Shown here piece by piece: positions 60,052 through 64,000 of a stretch of DNA of 64,000 nt; positions within the stretch are counted from its first letter, which is position 1; every line of letters begins with the position of its first letter. The notes below the pieces were generated by a model. The model was not told where the DNA came from. It did no database searches and saw only the letters and a list, made by a program, of their open reading frames with translations. Origin of the DNA: Modestobacter sp. VKM Ac-2985 (GTDB lineage Bacteria; Actinomycetota; Actinomycetes; Mycobacteriales; Geodermatophilaceae); NCBI RefSeq assembly GCF_026967925.1, contig NZ_JAPVBI010000003.1, positions 933,070 to 997,069 on the forward strand, read 5' to 3'. Made by a program: the position numbers and the translations under genes.

Positions 60052-60453
60052 CTGGTGCGTGCCTCGTCTGTTCCGGGGTGGGACGCCGTGGGGCCGTCCG
60101 TGGTGGGCCGGCAACGGCGCCGGCCAGGTCAGCGCCGAACAGTGCCACACCCTCCGGTCGATACGGGCCGCTCCCAGGGAGCTGGGACCGGGTTCACAGC
60201 GGACGGGCAGTCAGGCGGGTCGACACCCAGTGCTGCGGTGTGTCGCCACGCCGTGTGTTCGTCTGCGCCGAATACGCCGATCGGTTCGGACCCGCCGTCG
60301 TCACCTGCACGTTCGCCGTCAGCACCGCACCTACATGCGGAACCGGACCGGCTCGGGACCGCCGGCGGGCTCTCGACGCGGACGCGGGACCGTGCCTAGG
60401 TTGCCGTCACCGGCCGCCCGACGGACCTGCGGCCGCTTCCCGGAAGGACGTCC
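60052..60453. other. 402-bp gene-free gap between divergent genes
   Basis: No believable ORF is present. A likely -10 (TAGGTT, 60397-60402) for the peptidase gene is the only signal I can support. A GGAAGGA ribosome site precedes the peptidase ATG. Confidence 0.6.
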
Positions 60454-61980
60454 ATGTCGCGCCGCACCCGCCGATCCGCCCTCACCCTGGGCACCGCCGC
60501 CGCCACCTTCGCCGGCTCGGTGCTCCTGGCCGCACCGGCCAGCGCCGGGGGCAACCCGCACCCCCACGGCTTCGCCCAGCGGGTCTCCACCGAGGAGGTC
60601 GCCGCGCACCTCGCCGCCTTCCAGGAGATCGCCGACACCCACGGCGGCAACCGGGCCAGTGGCACGCCCGGGTACGACGCCTCGGCCGACTACGTGCAGC
60701 AGCTGTTGGAGGAGGCCGGCTACCAGGTGGAGCGGCAGTACTTCGACTTCGTGGCCTCGTCCACGACGGCCCAGGCGCTGACCGTGGCCGGCGCCGCGGT
60801 CGACGTCATCGCGATGGAGTACTCGCCGTCGGGCACGGTCACCGGGGCGCTCTCGGCGCTGGCCGCCGACGACGCGACGCCGGGCTGTGAGGCCGCCGAC
60901 TACCCGGGGACGGTGGCCGGCACCGTCGTCCTGGTCTCCCGCGGCGCCTGCTCCTTCACGGTCAAGCAGCAGCTGGCCACCGCGGCCGGCGCGGTGGGCG
61001 TCCTGGTCTACAACAACATCGCCGACGAGCCGCTGAACGGCACCCTGGGCGAGGCCGTCCCCGGCGCCCCGGCCGGGGGGATCACCCAGGCGGCCGGGCA
61101 GGCGCTGCTCGGCCAGGTGGGGCAGCAGGCCACCCTCGACGTACAGGTCGAGGTCACCGAGACCGCCACCTCCAACGTCATCGCCCAGACCCCCTACGGC
61201 GACACCGACAACGTGATCATGCTCGGCGCCCACCTGGACTCGGTCCCCGACGGCCCCGGCATCAACGACAACGCCACCGGCTCGGCCGGCATCCTGCAGA
61301 CCGCGCTCGAGCTCGCCGAGGTGAAGCCGACGCAGAACGCGGTGCGGTTCGCCTGGTGGGGTGCGGAGGAGTCCGGGCTCGTCGGATCCTGGGAGTACGT
61401 CGAGTCGCTGACCGAGGCCGAGCGCGGGCAGATCGCCGGATACCTCAACTTCGACATGATCGGGTCGCCGAACCACATCATCGGGGTGTACGACGCCGAC
61501 GAGTCGACGTACACCGCACCGGTCGCGGTGCCGGAGGGGTCGACCTCGCTGGAGCAGGTCTTCACGGGCTACTTCGACCGCACCCAGCAGCCCTGGGTCG
61601 ACACCGAGTTCTCCGGCCGGTCGGACTACCAGGGCTTCATCGAGTACGGCATCCCGGCCACCGGGCTGTTCACCGGCGCCGACGACATCAAGACCCCCGA
61701 GGAGGTCGCGCTCTTCGGCGGCACCGCCGGGATCCCGCACGACCCGAACTACCACTCCCCCGCCGACGACCTCAGCAACGTCGACCTGACCGCACTGGGC
61801 ATCAACAGCCAGGCGATCGCCTTCGCCACGCTGTCGCTGGCCCAGGACCCCACCCCGCTGGACCTGACCGACAACCACCCGGGCAAGGCCAAGGGCAAGG
61901 GGAAGAGCAAGGGCGAGGGCAAGGGCGGGGACCGCGGGCAGGGCGCCAGCGGCAACCGGAGCACCGACGTGGCGGCCTGA
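60454..61980 (+). CDS. Secreted M28 aminopeptidase with PA insert
   Basis: The protein has 508 residues. A twin-arginine-like, Ala-rich signal peptide (SRRTRRSALTLGTAAATFAGS, with cleavage after ASA) targets it out. The PA domain lies near 130-230 (GTVVLVSRGACSFTVKQQLA). The M28 zinc site has HLDSVPDGPGINDNATG, WGAEESGLVGS, NFDMIGS, and HSPADDLSN with the last His. The C-terminus is a Lys/Gly-rich tail (KAKGKGKSKGEGKGGDRG). It should cleave N-terminal residues from peptides outside the cell. Confidence 0.95.
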   Translation: MSRRTRRSALTLGTAAATFAGSVLLAAPASAGGNPHPHGFAQRVSTEEVAAHLAAFQEIADTHGGNRASGTPGYDASADYVQQLLEEAGYQVERQYFDFVASSTTAQALTVAGAAVDVIAMEYSPSGTVTGALSALAADDATPGCEAADYPGTVAGTVVLVSRGACSFTVKQQLATAAGAVGVLVYNNIADEPLNGTLGEAVPGAPAGGITQAAGQALLGQVGQQATLDVQVEVTETATSNVIAQTPYGDTDNVIMLGAHLDSVPDGPGINDNATGSAGILQTALELAEVKPTQNAVRFAWWGAEESGLVGSWEYVESLTEAERGQIAGYLNFDMIGSPNHIIGVYDADESTYTAPVAVPEGSTSLEQVFTGYFDRTQQPWVDTEFSGRSDYQGFIEYGIPATGLFTGADDIKTPEEVALFGGTAGIPHDPNYHSPADDLSNVDLTALGINSQAIAFATLSLAQDPTPLDLTDNHPGKAKGKGKSKGEGKGGDRGQGASGNRSTDVAA

Positions 61981-61998
61981 CCTCCCGCCGCTCCACCA

Positions 61999-62030
61999 CG
62001 GGGCCGGACACCAGCTGGTGTCCGGCCCCG
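61999..62030. terminator. Perfect 32-bp palindrome after the M28 peptidase
   Basis: CGGGGCCGGACACCAG and its exact reverse complement begin 18 bases after the stop. It folds into a long hairpin, most likely the terminator. Confidence 0.85.
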
Positions 62031-62133
62031 CTGCCGTCCCCGCCGGGTCGTGCCCGCCCGGTCGTGGCAGCCCGTCGCGGGGGGATAGCGTGCGGGAGCC
62101 GCCGCTCCCCGGACGGCCGGAGGAGGACGCTGC

Positions 62134-63084
62134 ATGACGATCACCCGGTCCGACGTCCGGCAGGCGGCCGCCCGGATCGCGCCGTTCGTCCGGCGGACGC
62201 CGGTCGTCGTCCTGGCCGGCTCCGGCCTGGGGCTGCCGCACGACGTCCTCGTCAAGCTCGAGCAGCTCCAGCACTCCGGGTCGTTCAAGGCGCGCGGGGC
62301 GTTCAACACGCTGCTGGCCGCCGACGTCCCGGCCACCGGGGTGATCGCCGCCTCCGGCGGCAACCACGGCGCCGCCGTCGCGTACGCCGCCCAGCGGCTC
62401 GGGCACCGGGCCAGGGTCTATGTGCCCGCCGCCGCACCGGAGGCGAAGCTGGCGAGGATCCGGCGGTACGGCGCCGACGTGGTGGCGGTCGGCAACGACT
62501 ACGCCGAGGCGTACCGGGCCAGCGTCGAGGAGGAGTCCCGCACCGGGGCGCTGCGGGTGCACGCCTACGACCAGCCCGAGGTGGTCGCCGGGCAGGGCAC
62601 GGTCGCCCACGAGCTCAGCGAGCAGGCACCCGACCTGGACACGGTGCTCATCGCCGTCGGCGGCGGCGGCCTGATCGCCGGCTGCGCCAGCTGGTACACC
62701 GACAGCCTGCGCGTGGTCGGGGTCGAGCCGGAGCGCGCGCCGACGCTGCACGCCGCACGGGCGGCCGGGCACCCGGTGGACGTGGAGGTCGGCGGGCTGG
62801 CCGCCGACGCCCTCGGCGCCCGCCGGCTGGGTGCGATCGCCGCCGAGGTCGCCGACCGGTACGTCGACGAGGCCGTGCTGGTGCCGGACGAGGCGATCCG
62901 GGAGGCCCAGCGGCTGCTGTGGGAGGAGCTGCGGGTGCTCGCCGAACCCGGCGGCGCGACCGCGCTGGCCGCCCTGCTGTCCGGCGCGCACGTCGCTGCC
63001 GCCGGGGACCGGGTGGGCGTCGTGGTGTGCGGGGCGAACCTGGACCCGGCGTCCTGGTCGGTGCTGCCCGAGACGGGGGTCTGA
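62134..63084 (+). CDS. Threonine/serine dehydratase-like PLP enzyme
   Basis: The protein has 316 residues of fold-type II. The PLP Lys lies in QHSGSFKARGAFN near 53, with ASGGNHGAAVAYAA, the phosphate loop VGGGGLIAGCA, and EPGGATALAAL near the end. Single-domain size excludes an ACT regulatory domain. The exact substrate (threonine, serine or a hydroxy-amino acid) is not settled by sequence. Confidence 0.92.
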   Translation: MTITRSDVRQAAARIAPFVRRTPVVVLAGSGLGLPHDVLVKLEQLQHSGSFKARGAFNTLLAADVPATGVIAASGGNHGAAVAYAAQRLGHRARVYVPAAAPEAKLARIRRYGADVVAVGNDYAEAYRASVEEESRTGALRVHAYDQPEVVAGQGTVAHELSEQAPDLDTVLIAVGGGGLIAGCASWYTDSLRVVGVEPERAPTLHAARAAGHPVDVEVGGLAADALGARRLGAIAAEVADRYVDEAVLVPDEAIREAQRLLWEELRVLAEPGGATALAALLSGAHVAAAGDRVGVVVCGANLDPASWSVLPETGV

Positions 63085-63085
63085 C

Positions 63086-64000
63086 GTGCCGGTGCTGCTG
63101 CGCGGCCTCGTCCTGCCCGTCCTCGCCGACCCGGTCCCGCGCGGTGCGGTGGTCGTCGAGGACGGCGTCATCACCTACGTCGGCCCCGCGTCCCGGGCCC
63201 CGCACCTGACCGGGGAGGTGACCGAGGTCGACGCCGGCGACGGCGCGGTGATCCCGGGGATGATCGACGCCCACGTGCACCTGGTCGCCGACGGCGCCGC
63301 CGACTTCGCGGGTTCGGTGCTGCGGTCGAACGGCGAGCAGCTGGCAGCGCGAGCCGCGGCCAACGCCCGGCGCACCCTGGCCGCCGGCACCGTCGCGGTG
63401 CGCGACCTGGGCGCCCCGGACGGGATCGCCATCGCCCTCGGGCAGCAGATCGCCGCCGGCCGGGTCCCCGGCCCGGAGGTCACCGCGGCCGGCCGGGCAC
63501 TGACCGCCCCCGGCGGCCACATCCCCTACCTCGGCGTCGAGGTCCAGGGGCCCGCGGAGCTGGCCGCCGCCGCCCGGGCGGAGCTGACCACCGGCGCCGG
63601 GGGCATCAAGCTGGTCGCCACCGGTGGGGTGCTCACCCCGGGATCCGCCCTCGGCAACGCCCCCTTCGCCGAGGAGGAGCTCGCCGCGGCCGCCGCCGTC
63701 GCCCGGGCGCAGGGCCGGTGGGTCGCCGCGCACGCCATCGGCCACGAGGGCACCCAGCGGGCGCTGCGCGCGGGGGCGACCACCGTCGAGCACGGCTACC
63801 TGCTCGACGACGAGACGGTCGCGCTGATGGCCGCGACGGGCGCGGTGCTGGTGACCACCCAGGTCGCGGTGGCCCGGATGCTGCGCAACCGGCACCTCGT
63901 CGACCCGGCCGTGGTGGCCCGGGCCGAGGAGATCCAGGACGTCGCCGTCTCCTCGCTGCGGCGCGCGGCGCGGGCCGGCATCCCGATCGCCGGGGCCACG
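63086..64000 (+). CDS. Imidazolonepropionase-like amidohydrolase, N-terminal part
   Basis: The gene runs off the right edge, with 305 codons visible. It starts at GTG two bases after the dehydratase stop, so the two share an operon. The metal site includes PGMIDAHVHLVADG, then GGIKLVATGGV (a likely Lys), AAHAIGHEGTQRAL, and the VEHGYLLDDET His. It hydrolyses a cyclic amide or ester, and the substrate is unknown. The closing Asp motif would lie past the edge. Confidence 0.92.
   Translation, partial: MPVLLRGLVLPVLADPVPRGAVVVEDGVITYVGPASRAPHLTGEVTEVDAGDGAVIPGMIDAHVHLVADGAADFAGSVLRSNGEQLAARAAANARRTLAAGTVAVRDLGAPDGIAIALGQQIAAGRVPGPEVTAAGRALTAPGGHIPYLGVEVQGPAELAAAARAELTTGAGGIKLVATGGVLTPGSALGNAPFAEEELAAAAAVARAQGRWVAAHAIGHEGTQRALRAGATTVEHGYLLDDETVALMAATGAVLVTTQVAVARMLRNRHLVDPAVVARAEEIQDVAVSSLRRAARAGIPIAGAT

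Noticed and set aside
60331-63174. A 947-residue reverse-strand ORF over the M28 and dehydratase genes
   Set aside because: It is antisense to two complete enzymes and has no motifs.

Overview
The window is about 64 kb of very GC-rich DNA with GTG/TTG starts, frequent 4-base start/stop overlaps (GTGA, ATGA) and hairpin terminators that lack U-tracts. It also carries F420-dependent, mycothiol-type (MDMPI) and BlaI/NarL/ANTAR-type genes. This points to a high-GC actinobacterium, most likely Geodermatophilaceae (Blastococcus, Modestobacter or Geodermatophilus). The family assignment is inference from gene content. I see no rRNA, tRNA, CRISPR, insertion sequence or prophage, so this looks like ordinary chromosome.

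Layout. 1-6.8 kb: a BlaI-type repressor and the start of an M56 (BlaR-like) peptidase, divergent from a cytochrome bd operon (cydA, cydB, fused cydDC), with twin operators between them. 6.9-9.0 kb: a GAF-ANTAR protein, a DUF1801 protein, a YiiX-like papain-fold enzyme and a small membrane protein. 9.1-12.8 kb: an ethanolamine operon (permease, eutB, eutC). 12.9-19.3 kb: an MFS transporter, membrane proteins, an MDMPI-like protein and a NarL-type two-component system. 19.4-21.1 kb: a PIN/NYN-like protein, a 48-residue membrane protein and an iron-box-controlled siderophore-interacting protein. 21.1-25.0 kb: a Vsr-like endonuclease translationally coupled to a large nuclease-helicase. 25.1-29.1 kb: a PHA depolymerase and PHA synthase pair, divergent from a LacI regulator. 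29.1-32.3 kb: an iron-siderophore binding lipoprotein with an iron box, a thiolase and an SDR. 32.5-33.8 kb: a small zinc-ribbon gene, then a TPP riboswitch that controls a zinc alcohol dehydrogenase. 33.9-41.6 kb: an MFS pump, an MDMPI protein, a UBP zinc finger, a LarA-like racemase, an HTH-like protein, a TetR regulator, a PRC-barrel stress protein and membrane proteins. 41.7-48.5 kb: a 2,074-residue transglutaminase-like/DUF4011/SF1 helicase/Vsr-like/DUF3320 protein and an HD hydrolase. 48.8-55.3 kb: a small basic protein, a voltage-sensor-like membrane protein, an F420 LLM oxidoreductase, an SMP-30 protein, a Nudix hydrolase, RtcB and a GT51 transglycosylase. 55.4-64 kb: a membrane metallophosphoesterase, a zinc-ribbon protein resembling McrB N-terminal regions, a DUF3048 lipoprotein, a secreted M28 peptidase, a threonine-dehydratase-like enzyme and an amidohydrolase that runs off the end.

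Points most worth a second look: (1) a clear TPP riboswitch in front of a zinc alcohol dehydrogenase rather than a recognised thiamin gene; (2) a near-identical 28-30 bp palindrome sitting in frame just after the coupled starts of two unrelated genes, cydDC and eutC, and encoding AEMAISAP in both; (3) two identical-arm BlaI-like operators between blaI and cydA; (4) two unrelated-looking helicase/PD-(D/E)XK modules 16 kb apart, one coupled to an orphan Vsr; (5) a symmetric -10 element that could drive two divergent leaderless genes.
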